Source of the DNA: a virus
Direction: 5' to 3' (one strand)
DNA: 39,509 nucleotides
Virus record (IMG/VR): IMGVR_UViG_3300001918_000034
Location: 1-39,509 of that record
Positions 7,302 to 13,937 of this stretch are shown here, one piece after another; within the stretch, counting starts at the first letter, position 1, and each line of letters opens with the position of its first letter. The notes under the pieces were generated by a model that was given only the letters and a program-made list of their open reading frames with translations, made no database searches and was not told the origin of the DNA. The position numbers and the translations under genes are program-made.

Positions 7302-7987
7302 GCGGGGGCACCGTCCCAGCCCGCGCGGATGTAGGCCGGCTCCAGCACCAGCAGGATTCGACGCACGTAGTCGCGGTTCTCGCGGATGGCCCACCTCGCG
7401 CGTGGCGAGTTCAACTCGACCTGCCCGAACCAGCGCATGTCGTCGCCGCCGTGTGCGGTGGTCATCACCACGTCGCGACGCACCCAACCAAGCCCGCCGT
7501 TGTAGGCGGACAACGTGAATGCCCAGCGGTCGCAGTCCGTAGTGCCGGCGACACGGTCGTACAGCCACCGGTTGTAGCAAGCGGCTGCGCGGATCGACTG
7601 CGATGGGTCCCAGGGGTCGAAGCCCCACAACTCCGGGCAGACCTCGGGCAGCCACCTCGCCGTGGCGGGTGTGAACTGAGCGAGGCCTTGGGCGTAGGCG
7701 CTGGCCGCTGTCGGGCGCCACGCCGACTCCTGGTGGATCTGTGCCGCGTGCCGCGCCGGACTCGCCTGCAGGCCGAAGTATTCAGCGGCAGCACGCTCCA
7801 CCTGCAGGCGATAGCCCACGCTGGCGGATGGGATGCGAACCGCAGCCACGGCCGCGGCGTCGACACGCCGCAGCTGTTGAGTGCCAGCTCCAGCAGCGGA
7901 CTCCGGGGCTGACAGAGCGCGTACACCACCAGCAGCCGCCAGGAGAAAGGCGGCCAGCAGAAGCACGAGAAGGCGGTGTCCATTCAT
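7292..7987 (-). CDS. secreted lytic transglycosylase endolysin (SLT family)
   Basis: 231-residue peptidoglycan-degrading endolysin. Seen: an N-terminal hydrophobic signal or signal-arrest segment (LLVLLLAAFLLAAAGG, residues 6-21), then an SLT fold with the catalytic motif IHQESAW (E87), AYAQGLAQFTPATARWLPEV and the downstream ALTLSAYNGG-type motif (TLSAYNGGLGWV). ATG at 7987 overlaps the holin stop by one base (TGATG). The frame is open further upstream to 8362 but that extension overlaps the holin antiphase and lacks SD support. The signal segment implies Sec export, so the holin would act mainly by depolarising the membrane. Confidence 0.88.
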   Translation of the reverse strand: MNGHRLLVLLLAAFLLAAAGGVRALSAPESAAGAGTQQLRRVDAAAVAAVRIPSASVGYRLQVERAAAEYFGLQASPARHAAQIHQESAWRPTAASAYAQGLAQFTPATARWLPEVCPELWGFDPWDPSQSIRAAACYNRWLYDRVAGTTDCDRWAFTLSAYNGGLGWVRRDVVMTTAHGGDDMRWFGQVELNSPRARWAIRENRDYVRRILLVLEPAYIRAGWDGAPACP

Positions 7988-8295
7988 CAGGGCACCAGCG
8001 CGCCAGCGATGATCGCCGCCGCCACGATCAGGCCCTTCCGCTTCCACGCGGTGCCCTGGGCAATGCCGTCGAGCTGCTCGGGCTGGGCGCGCTTGAAGAT
8101 GCGGCTGTCGACCCAGTCCCCTGCGAAGGCAAACGCGGTGAGCTTGGCGATGCCGTACAGCATCAGGCCCAGCTTCATGGGGTTCAGGAACAGCACCACC
8201 GCGAAGGTGGCGATCGCGACCAGCAGCACGGGCTGGCTGGTCAGCTTGTCGAACGCGCGCCGCGCGCGCGATGCAGTCTGCTGAGTGGTTTGCAT
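7987..8295 (-). CDS. putative holin
   Basis: 102-residue membrane protein at the head of the lysis cassette. Seen: a basic N-terminus, then two or three hydrophobic segments (VLLVAIATFAVVLFL about residues 24-38, LGLMLYGIAKLTAFAFAG 43-60, GLIVAAAIIAGALVP at the C-terminus). No family is recognised by sequence. The holin call rests on size, topology and the order holin-endolysin-Rz-Rz1. First gene after a minus-strand terminator and a candidate late promoter motif, consistent with Mu Plys position. Confidence 0.68.
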   Translation of the reverse strand: MQTTQQTASRARRAFDKLTSQPVLLVAIATFAVVLFLNPMKLGLMLYGIAKLTAFAFAGDWVDSRIFKRAQPEQLDGIAQGTAWKRKGLIVAAAIIAGALVP

Positions 8296-8406
8296 GCCGC
8301 TCTCCGAAAGGGGGCGGCAGGCCCGACGCCCGCCGCCCCGAGACCCACGAGGACACCAGCACGCGGTGCGCTGGTGGACTCAGAGTGCTTTGGCGGAGAA
8401 CGTTCG

Positions 8407-8417
8407 AGCGTTTCAGC
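8407..8417 (-). promoter_or_regulatory. candidate late promoter element upstream of lysis operon
   Basis: Minus-strand GCTGAAACGCT; with flanks, CCTGCTGAAACGCTCG, 14 of 16 bases match CTTGCTGAAACGCTAG upstream of gene I at 22238-22253. It lies between a terminator and the holin, 112 bases before the holin start. Next to it are short dyads (AACGTTCGAGCGTT region, 8401-8412). Position matches Mu Plys, which is activated by C; here it would be the single Mor/C-family protein. This is inference from motif sharing. Confidence 0.5.
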
Positions 8418-8422
8418 AGGCT

Positions 8423-8454
8423 GAAAACGAACAGGCCCGCGCGTGGCGGGCCTG
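8423..8454 (-). terminator. rho-independent terminator after the membrane-protein gene
   Basis: Perfect 9-base-pair stem CAGGCCCGC / GCGGGCCTG (8432-8440 and 8446-8454) with a 5-base loop. On the minus strand it is followed by TTCGTTTTC. It ends the transcript of the 8482-9054 gene before the lysis operon, so the two are separately controlled. Confidence 0.82.
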
Positions 8455-8481
8455 GTGGTTGGTGTTCGAAGTTTCGCTCGG

Positions 8482-9054
8482 CTAGAACCGGAGGCCAGCG
8501 GAGAACCTTTCCAATGCTACCCCGGCCAAGATGATCTGCGAAGCCACAAGAACGAAGTGGACTCTAGCGGCCTTCACCAGGACACGACCTGTCAGAGCAA
8601 GGTCGCCAGCCATGACTCGATCTTGGTAGATCTGCGCGAGCCAGCGAAACCCCCAAGGCACGCCACGCCGCATCTCTCGAAAGAGCACGCTGAAGTCGAC
8701 GTTGACGTCACCCTTCTCCAGCCTCTTGCCCATTTTCTCCCCTGCCTTAACAGCAGCGAACTTGCCTTGAATCCAAGTGGCTAGGAACTTCTGAACTACA
8801 CCAAGGAGCATTGAGAAATAGAGCCAAGTGCCGGCTGCGAAGGCTGCGTTCTGTTCCACCACGCTGAGCAGGAACTCAGCGCTACCCACCAGTAGGGTCA
8901 GCGCTGCGGCCTGGCCAGCCAAGAACCAAGTGGCGAACTTTTCCATGTGCGTGGTCATCGTTGACGCCACTTGAGCCATCAGACTTCCAGCCTCGTTTCG
9001 ACCGATGATCTCGGCCGAACCAAGTGCTTCGATCTTCGACATTTCCTTGCTCAT
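8482..9054 (-). CDS. membrane protein of unknown function, probable moron
   Basis: 190-residue protein not recognised. Seen: two hydrophobic segments near residues 44-66 (FLAGQAAALTLLVGSAEFLL) and 70-95 (AAFAAGTWLYFSMLLGVVQKF), a basic/acidic cytoplasmic stretch, and a third hydrophobic segment near the C-terminus (VHFVLVASQIILAGVAL). Its base composition is visibly less GC-rich than its neighbours. It lies between mor and the lysis genes and has its own terminator just downstream. Together these suggest a horizontally acquired add-on gene rather than a core Mu function. A superinfection-exclusion or lysis-modulating role is possible but unsupported. Confidence 0.72.
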   Translation of the reverse strand: MSKEMSKIEALGSAEIIGRNEAGSLMAQVASTMTTHMEKFATWFLAGQAAALTLLVGSAEFLLSVVEQNAAFAAGTWLYFSMLLGVVQKFLATWIQGKFAAVKAGEKMGKRLEKGDVNVDFSVLFREMRRGVPWGFRWLAQIYQDRVMAGDLALTGRVLVKAARVHFVLVASQIILAGVALERFSAGLRF

Positions 9055-9087
9055 GACTGCCCCCCATTTAGACCGCGACTGAACGTA

Positions 9088-9528
9088 TCAGGGAAGGGTG
9101 TCACTGAAAAGCCGCCCCTGCCGGCGCTTGAGCTGCCGGCGCTTCTCCCGGGCGATCACCTCGTACAGGTGGATCGAGGTCATGCCGAACTCGCGCGCCA
9201 GGTCGTCGTGGTTGGCCTGACCCTTGTAGCGGGCGTAGATGATGGCGTCGCGCACCGCCTGGCGCAGCGCATCGCCGCGAGGCAGGTAGATGCTGCTGCC
9301 GCCGAGGTAGTCGGCGATCAGGATGGTGCGCGCCCCGGCGTCTGCCGAGGCGCTCTTCTCGTCCATGCTGCGGCGGGAGTAGCGCAGCTCGATGTCGAAC
9401 AGCTCCTGCAGGCGCTGGGGCCAGCGGCTGGTCTCAGCCAGCGCTTCGCCGCCGCGCTCGATCAAGTCGAGTGGGTCGCAGGTCAACGCGTCGAACAGCT
9501 CGGGCTGCTCAGCCTTGGAGGTATGCAT
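9088..9528 (-). CDS. mor: Mor/C-family transcription activator
   Basis: 146-residue activator of the Mor/C family, which in Mu turns on middle (Mor) and late (C) promoters. Seen: the dimerisation/beta part TILIADYLGGSSIYLPRGDA (residues 68-87) and the helix-turn-helix NHDDLAREFGMTSIHLYEVI (106-125) followed by a basic tail (REKRRQLKRRQ). These are the two diagnostic blocks of the family. Only one such gene is present in the window, so it probably serves both middle and late roles. Start ATG at 9528 overlaps the preceding gene by 20 bases. Confidence 0.93.
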   Translation of the reverse strand: MHTSKAEQPELFDALTCDPLDLIERGGEALAETSRWPQRLQELFDIELRYSRRSMDEKSASADAGARTILIADYLGGSSIYLPRGDALRQAVRDAIIYARYKGQANHDDLAREFGMTSIHLYEVIAREKRRQLKRRQGRLFSDTLP

Positions 9529-10066
9529 CGGCCTTCTCCTGTGTCCAGGTGCCCAGGTCCACCAGCTGGCGCGCGAACGCGCGCCGCGCCGCGGCCTTGT
9601 CGTCGGGCTCCGCTTTCGCGGGCGCTCGGTGGCGACCGGCCTTGCGGTCTTCCTCTATCTTTCGCTCAGCTGCTGCGGCGGCTTCATCCGCAAGCCCCCA
9701 CACCACCGCGCGCAGGTAGTGGTGGTTCGCCAGCGGCAGGCCGCTGGGTGGGCTGGCGAGCATCTGCTCCATCCCTGCAGCCCACAGCGCCTGGGGCGCC
9801 GCGCGCCGCGCGCCGCTCCGCTCGTCACGGCAGACCGTGCCGGGCTCGATTAGCTCGACCAATTCCTCGACCAGCTTTGCCGCGCGCGCTAGGCGCAGGG
9901 CTTGCTTTGCTGGCTTGAAGAGTCGCAGGTAACCCAGCACCGCGCGGCCCAGCGCAGGCTCCATTGAGGCGAAGCGGGCCGCCAGGCGCTTGGCTTCGTC
10001 CTCGGCGAGGAACGCCTCTGCATCGCCCTGGCAGCCGCACGCGGGGCATGTGAGGCGAACGCTCAT
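9509..10066 (-). CDS. hypothetical phage protein with N-terminal CxxC motif
   Basis: 185-residue protein common in type (not characterised) between gemA and mor of Mu-like prophages. Seen: N-terminal CPACGCQG (residues 7-14), like a half zinc ribbon, although no second CxxC pair is visible. An alpha-helical core follows (RAVLGYLRLFKPAKQALRLA, a segment typical of homologues), then a charged coiled-coil region (ADEAAAAAERKIEEDRKAG) and a helical C-terminus. It overlaps gemA by 4 bases (ATGA) and mor by 20. Function unknown; a DNA-replication or regulatory accessory is an inference from its position. Confidence 0.75.
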   Translation of the reverse strand: MSVRLTCPACGCQGDAEAFLAEDEAKRLAARFASMEPALGRAVLGYLRLFKPAKQALRLARAAKLVEELVELIEPGTVCRDERSGARRAAPQALWAAGMEQMLASPPSGLPLANHHYLRAVVWGLADEAAAAAERKIEEDRKAGRHRAPAKAEPDDKAAARRAFARQLVDLGTWTQEKADAYLQG

Positions 10067-10686
10067 GCTTCGCCGGCCTCCGGCTCAGGATAATCTCTCG
10101 TGAGCCTTTCGCCGGTCGTCTTCAGGAGCTTTCGGTTGCGCCGCCAGCCCTTAATGCCGCCGAGACCGTAGCGGACCTCAAGCTGATCGAGACTGATGCC
10201 AACGCGCTCGCAGGTGCGCTCGATGTGGCCGAGCAGCGCGCGCTTTTCCAGCTCGACGTCAAGCGCCGCGATGATTGACCGTAGCAGATCCTGCGTCCGG
10301 CACCAGGCGACTCGATCGATGCCGAACTGCCGCTTGGCGATCGCATCGGCGTAAGACCAGGGCAGCCTCATGTCGGCGAGAAGCGCCTCGACCTTGGTGA
10401 TCATTCTGGGTATGCCGTCGCTGTCGAAGTTTCGCGGCTTACCCTTGATCTTGGAGGGTGGCTGCAGTCCGCCAAGGCGCTTGAACTCGTCCAGCACTGC
10501 GGCGAGCTGGTCGGGCTCCAGATCCTTGGAGCTGCAGACCCTTTTGCCGATCGACGAACTCACCCGAGCCAACAAGGAGCGATACGCATCTTCCTCCATC
10601 CGCAGCGATCTTCTCGCAGCATGGATTGCTCGGAGCGCTCGATGCCGGTACGGGCCCTCGGGCCCAGTCTGTCCATTAGTAGTCAC
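10063..10686 (-). CDS. gemA: GemA-like regulatory protein (Mu gp16, DUF1018)
   Basis: 207-residue GemA-family protein. In Mu, GemA affects host gene expression and DNA supercoiling. Seen: the opening helix RHRALRAIHAARRSLRMEED with AYRSLLARV, the middle GIPRMITKVEALLADMRLPWSYADAIAK block and the C-terminal YGLGGIKGWRRNRKLL; these are hallmarks of the family. Located between gam and mor as in Mu, but separated from gam by a gene on the opposite strand. Confidence 0.88.
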   Translation of the reverse strand: MTTNGQTGPEGPYRHRALRAIHAARRSLRMEEDAYRSLLARVSSSIGKRVCSSKDLEPDQLAAVLDEFKRLGGLQPPSKIKGKPRNFDSDGIPRMITKVEALLADMRLPWSYADAIAKRQFGIDRVAWCRTQDLLRSIIAALDVELEKRALLGHIERTCERVGISLDQLEVRYGLGGIKGWRRNRKLLKTTGERLTRDYPEPEAGEA

Positions 10687-10759
10687 ACTGTGATCCTCGC
10701 TGCATCATCGATCGACGTGACAAGCGCGCTTCATCAATTCGCCCACCAAGGTTCAACAC

Positions 10760-11377
10760 ATGTCCAGTGACACGCTCTCCATTGCCCGCATCGCCAGCTT
10801 GCTTGGCTGGCTGGGTTACCCGGTGTCCGCTGCTACCTTGGCCCTTGCCGGTTCGAGCTACGGGCCTTCGGATCAGATCACCCTCTTGGTTGGTGTGGTT
10901 TCCGTTGGCCTGGCAGCTTGGATTCCTCTGGTGCTCCACCACCTCAGTCGCCGCGAGCAGAGAGACCGGGAGATAACGGCAGCGAGGAGCGCCATTTTGG
11001 TATTGAAGCCCTTGCTCGCCGAGATGGCGGAGAGAACTAGGCTGGTCGCTTCCGCATATGAGTATGATTCCGGATGGATTTTCTTTGAGAACAGTCGGGG
11101 CGTCACCAACAGCTGCGGATTGGATGGGCTGCTCCATCAGTTGCAGCTTGATAGTGCGGTCCCCAGAGTTGGTGAGCTTTCTGTGGCAGCCAAACCGGTC
11201 CAGAAAGCGCTGCAGCTTTTCATCGATGCACGCCAACTTCAGGAGTCGCTGAAGTACGAGTCCCCGCCAAAGACTCACGAGGCCTTTCGTGAGCTCCAGA
11301 GCGGATGCGTCCTTGCAACTCAGGCGATCGAGCAGGCGATTGAGGCAATGAACAGGATGTGGAAGCTCGCTCCCTGA
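10760..11377 (+). CDS. opposite-strand two-TM membrane protein, probable moron
   Basis: 205-residue unrecognised protein, the only rightward gene inside the leftward arm. Seen: two adjacent membrane segments (residues about 9-30 IASLLGWLGYPVSAATLALA and 40-61 ITLLVGVVSVGLAAWIPLVL), then a cytoplasmic helical domain of about 140 residues beginning SRREQRDREITAAR. AAGG lies 8 bases before the ATG. It is convergent with gam (14-base gap) and divergent from gemA (73-base gap, probable promoter). Composition is less GC-rich than its neighbours. Layout resembles the 2-TM protein at 21692. Cargo expressed from the prophage is the likely role. Confidence 0.75.
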   Translation: MSSDTLSIARIASLLGWLGYPVSAATLALAGSSYGPSDQITLLVGVVSVGLAAWIPLVLHHLSRREQRDREITAARSAILVLKPLLAEMAERTRLVASAYEYDSGWIFFENSRGVTNSCGLDGLLHQLQLDSAVPRVGELSVAAKPVQKALQLFIDARQLQESLKYESPPKTHEAFRELQSGCVLATQAIEQAIEAMNRMWKLAP

Positions 11378-11391
11378 TCTTGGATGATGGT

Positions 11392-11913
11392 TCATCGAGC
11401 CACGCCCTCCAGCTCATCCTGTGAAAGCAGAGCATCCAGCAACTTATCGATGCCATCGTCCGCCGGCTTCACGAATGGCGCCTCGCTGTCTTCAGTAACG
11501 CAGACGCCCAGGCGCTTCAGGTCCTTCGCGGGCAGGTCGGCGAGTGCCTTCTTGTCCGGATCCTTCTTCGTGCGGATCAGTGCAGCTGCCTGATCCGGCA
11601 GCAGCTTCTCGATCAGGTCGACCACGCGCTGTGCGTCTTCAATCTCCAGCTTGCCGCGTTGCTTGACCCACCCGACCCTCACGTTGTGCAGGGTCCGGGT
11701 CTTCGGCTTCGCGAACAGCTCGGGGTGCGCCTCCACCAGCTCCAGCAGGTGCGCGTGGGTTTCGCGAAACTTCGCCAGCGCGTTCTTGATGCCGGTCAGC
11801 AGCCTGCGCTTGATGGCCTCCTGCTCGTCGCGCAGGTTCTGCACGCGCTCGGCCAGCAGGGTGCGCGCTTCGTTGAAGGCCTTGGCCTTCAGCTCAATCT
11901 CGTTCATCGACAT
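11392..11913 (-). CDS. gam: Gam-like host-nuclease inhibitor
   Basis: 173-residue protein, almost the length of Mu Gam (174), which binds DNA ends and shields them from exonucleases (Ku-like). Seen: an N-terminal long helix (FNEARTLLAERVQNLRDEQE), then the Gam core with VRVGWVKQRGKLEIED and LLPDQAAALIRTKKDPDKKAL, parallel to the Mu segment around FIRTKQEINKEAI, and a C-terminal VTEDSEAPFVKPAD. The ATG at 11913 (MSMNEIEL) is chosen over upstream frame extension; it overlaps the preceding small gene by 20 bases. Confidence 0.85.
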   Translation of the reverse strand: MSMNEIELKAKAFNEARTLLAERVQNLRDEQEAIKRRLLTGIKNALAKFRETHAHLLELVEAHPELFAKPKTRTLHNVRVGWVKQRGKLEIEDAQRVVDLIEKLLPDQAAALIRTKKDPDKKALADLPAKDLKRLGVCVTEDSEAPFVKPADDGIDKLLDALLSQDELEGVAR

Positions 11914-12034
11914 GCGTGTGTTCCTCTTCTGCGGGCGCGGCGTGCTGCTCGGCGTGGTGTTGGTTTGCGAAGATGTCGTGGAAGGCGTCCTGGAACGCGG
12001 CGCCCAGCCAGGGCGGTAGCTCGTCGTCATCCAT
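11894..12034 (-). CDS. small acidic/His-rich early protein
   Basis: 46-residue predicted protein (MDDDELPPWLGAAFQDAFHD...HAEQHAAPAEEEHTHVDERD), strongly acidic with several histidines. The ATG at 12034 overlaps the upstream stop by 8 bases and its end overlaps gam by 20. No family recognised. Support is the tight packing and coherent composition; function unknown. Confidence 0.5.
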   Translation of the reverse strand: MDDDELPPWLGAAFQDAFHDIFANQHHAEQHAAPAEEEHTHVDERD

Positions 12035-12266
12035 CGGTCCGCTCCTCAATCGAGGCCAGTGCCTGGACGGAAGCCACGCGGTCGGCATGGATCTGACGCA
12101 GCGTTTGACCGAGGGCCTCTTCGGCGAGCAGTGCCACACGCACCAGGGCGATCACCCGCAGTGCCTTTGCCGGGTAGAGCATCAGCGGCAGCAGCTCGGC
12201 AGCCACACGCTCCACCTGCGATTGCAGTGCCCTCGGCAGCGGAGGAAGGGCGTCGGCCGGCGTCAT
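12027..12266 (-). CDS. hypothetical early protein
   Basis: 79-residue helical protein of unknown function. ATG at 12266 forms an ATGA overlap with the upstream stop (12263-12265), which favours it over the GTG at 12281. Seen: a proline-rich start (MTPADALPPLPRALQ) and then continuous amphipathic helices (VERVAAELLPLMLYPAKAL, VIALVRVALLAEEALGQTL). Part of the coupled early operon between B and gam. Confidence 0.6.
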   Translation of the reverse strand: MTPADALPPLPRALQSQVERVAAELLPLMLYPAKALRVIALVRVALLAEEALGQTLRQIHADRVASVQALASIEERTDG

Positions 12267-12556
12267 CGCGGCACCTCCCACTCCAGCAGCGCGCCAAAGC
12301 GCAGCGCGACCATGCGCACGTGCATTCGTCCCCCGCGGCTCTCGCGCTTGCGCATCGCGCCTGGCAGAACGTGCGGATGCTGCGGCGGCGTGATCAGCAA
12401 GCGCGGGTTCGGTCCGCTGATGTCGATATGCAGGACGCAGCTGCCGGCGTCATGCGCCGAGAAGACCGCGGACAGCGCTGCGCAGCAGCCACGCCGAAAC
12501 GCATCGTTGCCCGGGTCGAGCGGGCCGCCGGTGGCCAAAGCGAGCACGGCGCTCAA
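12263..12556 (-). CDS. hypothetical early protein with TTG start
   Basis: 97-residue predicted protein, unknown function. The TTG at 12554-12556 overlaps the upstream stop as TTGA, the same coupling as in gene B, with AGGTG just upstream on the minus strand. Residues about 38-90 look like a small beta-rich domain (SCVLHIDISGPNPRLLITPP... RMHVRMVALRFGALLEWEVP). It overlaps the next gene by 4 bases. A longer in-frame extension to 12826 would overlap two other genes and is not favoured. Confidence 0.55.
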   Translation of the reverse strand: MSAVLALATGGPLDPGNDAFRRGCCAALSAVFSAHDAGSCVLHIDISGPNPRLLITPPQHPHVLPGAMRKRESRGGRMHVRMVALRFGALLEWEVPR

Positions 12557-12768
12557 TGGACACCTCCCGGCTGAGCCTGGGCAGCAGCTGGCGTCGACGT
12601 GGAGAGCGGCAGGCAGTTCGCCAGCAGCGCTATCTCGATCACCACGAGCTGGAACAGCAGGCTGCGAGCGTCGGCGGCGATGGTCGTGTCGTGCGCCAAC
12701 TCGCGCGCGGGTTTGACGATGGCGTCCACCTTGCCCATGTGGCGGGCGGCTTCCTGCAGGGCCTTCAT
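12553..12768 (-). CDS. hypothetical early protein
   Basis: 71-residue protein, unknown. ATG overlaps the B stop as ATGA. Mostly helical (MKALQEAARHMGKVDAIVKP; DARSLLFQLVVIEIALLANC) with one moderately hydrophobic helix (residues 38-55) and a Ser/Thr/Ala-rich tail. Size and position right after B suggest a small early accessory protein; no family recognised. Confidence 0.6.
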   Translation of the reverse strand: MKALQEAARHMGKVDAIVKPARELAHDTTIAADARSLLFQLVVIEIALLANCLPLSTSTPAAAQAQPGGVH

Positions 12769-13937
12769 GCCACACCTCCGAACGCGCCCTTGGTGACCTT
12801 CGGCGCGCCCAGCTCAGCAGCAGCATTCATCGCGCCCGCCAGGGCGTTGTGCACCGCTAGCGGGTACAGCAGTGATCCGCGCTGGCGGCCCTGTGCCGGC
12901 GTCAGTCGCGCGCGCAGCGCTTCGAGGCCCGAGGCATCGACCACGTCGGCGAGCTTCACTCCGGCGCGCTGAAAGCGGTGCTGCAGGTAGGCCTCCAGGT
13001 GCTGATCGAGCGGCGCGAGCGGCACCAATTCAATCCGCTGCACCACCTCGCGCACGCCCGGGTCTTGCTCGTTGAGCTTCAGCGCCAGCTCGGGCTGGCC
13101 CAGCAGGATCACGCTCATGAGCGGCTTCATGCCGTCCTTGAGTTCGAGGTAGCGCTTCAGGTGCTTCAGGGTCGGCACCGGCAGGCAGTGCGCCTCTTCG
13201 ATCAGCAGCACGTGGCGCGCGCCGGTGCGGTGGCTGTCGCGCAGTACCTCGTGCAGCTGGCGGAAGCGCGCCTCGGGGCTGCTCATGGTCTTCGAGAGCG
13301 GCGCGACCGCGCGCACGATCGCCTCGGCGATGTGCTGGCTGCGCAGGGTCTTGCCCACACTGTCCTTGTCTTCCATCGCGAGCACGTAGGGCTGCACCAG
13401 GATCGTGCCGGGCGCTTCGGCCTGAATGCGCTCGACCAGCTCTTCTCGCAGCGTGCTCTTGCCGGCGCCGGACTCGCCGACCACTGCCAGGAATCCACCG
13501 TGCCGGCACACGCTCCACATCGCCTCGCGCACATACCGCGCATCGGGGCTCAGGAACACGTCAGCCGGCTCGCGGCATTCGGCGAAGGGGTCGCGGGCCA
13601 GGTGGAAGTGCTGGCGCGCCGCAGGGGTGAGGGATTGCTTTCGCAGTAGCATGTCGGGGTCCTCGTTTGTGGTCTCAGTCGGGGTTACAGCGGGGGCAAC
13701 CGGCCCTGTCGCGTTGGCGCGCGGCAGGGCCTTCTTGAACGCGTCGGCGGCCGGTAAGCCGCGCGACACCAGGAACGAACGAATCGAGCTGCGGAGCTTC
13801 TTGGCGGTCTCGGCGCCCTGCGGCCACTGGCCGTTGCAGAGGTTTCCGATCAGGCTCTTGCCCACGCCAACGGCGTCAGCGGCTTCGCGGTAGGAGATGC
13901 CGGCCTCTGCCAGCACCTGTTTCAGCACCAGGCTCAA
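12765..13937 (-). CDS. B: Mu B-like AAA+ ATPase (target-DNA binding, transposition)
   Basis: 390-residue ATP-dependent DNA-binding protein that in Mu selects target DNA and stimulates the transposase. Seen: an N-terminal helix-turn-helix of about 60 residues (SYREAADAVGVGKSLIGNL), an AAA+ module with Walker A GESGAGKS (154-161), Walker B HVLLIEEAH (242-250) and sensor segment SVILLGQPEL (275-284), and a C-terminal helical part. The AAA+ module is close in style to ExeA/TniB-type ATPases. TTG start (13935-13937) overlaps the transposase stop as TTGA. About 80 residues longer than Mu B (312) because of the linker after the HTH. Confidence 0.9.
   Translation of the reverse strand: MSLVLKQVLAEAGISYREAADAVGVGKSLIGNLCNGQWPQGAETAKKLRSSIRSFLVSRGLPAADAFKKALPRANATGPVAPAVTPTETTNEDPDMLLRKQSLTPAARQHFHLARDPFAECREPADVFLSPDARYVREAMWSVCRHGGFLAVVGESGAGKSTLREELVERIQAEAPGTILVQPYVLAMEDKDSVGKTLRSQHIAEAIVRAVAPLSKTMSSPEARFRQLHEVLRDSHRTGARHVLLIEEAHCLPVPTLKHLKRYLELKDGMKPLMSVILLGQPELALKLNEQDPGVREVVQRIELVPLAPLDQHLEAYLQHRFQRAGVKLADVVDASGLEALRARLTPAQGRQRGSLLYPLAVHNALAGAMNAAAELGAPKVTKGAFGGVA

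Noticed and set aside
7665-7672. GCGGGTGT, which would fit a left phage border (target duplication GCGGG followed by TGT); also at 16660 and near 5650
   Set aside because: All three lie inside intact phage coding genes and lack any CGATAAA-type transposase site; chance matches in GC-rich coding DNA.
7292-8362. Extended 356-residue reading of the transglycosylase frame
   Set aside because: The extension covers the holin gene in another frame and encodes an arginine/alanine-rich shadow; the ATG at 7987 with a signal peptide and holin coupling is better.
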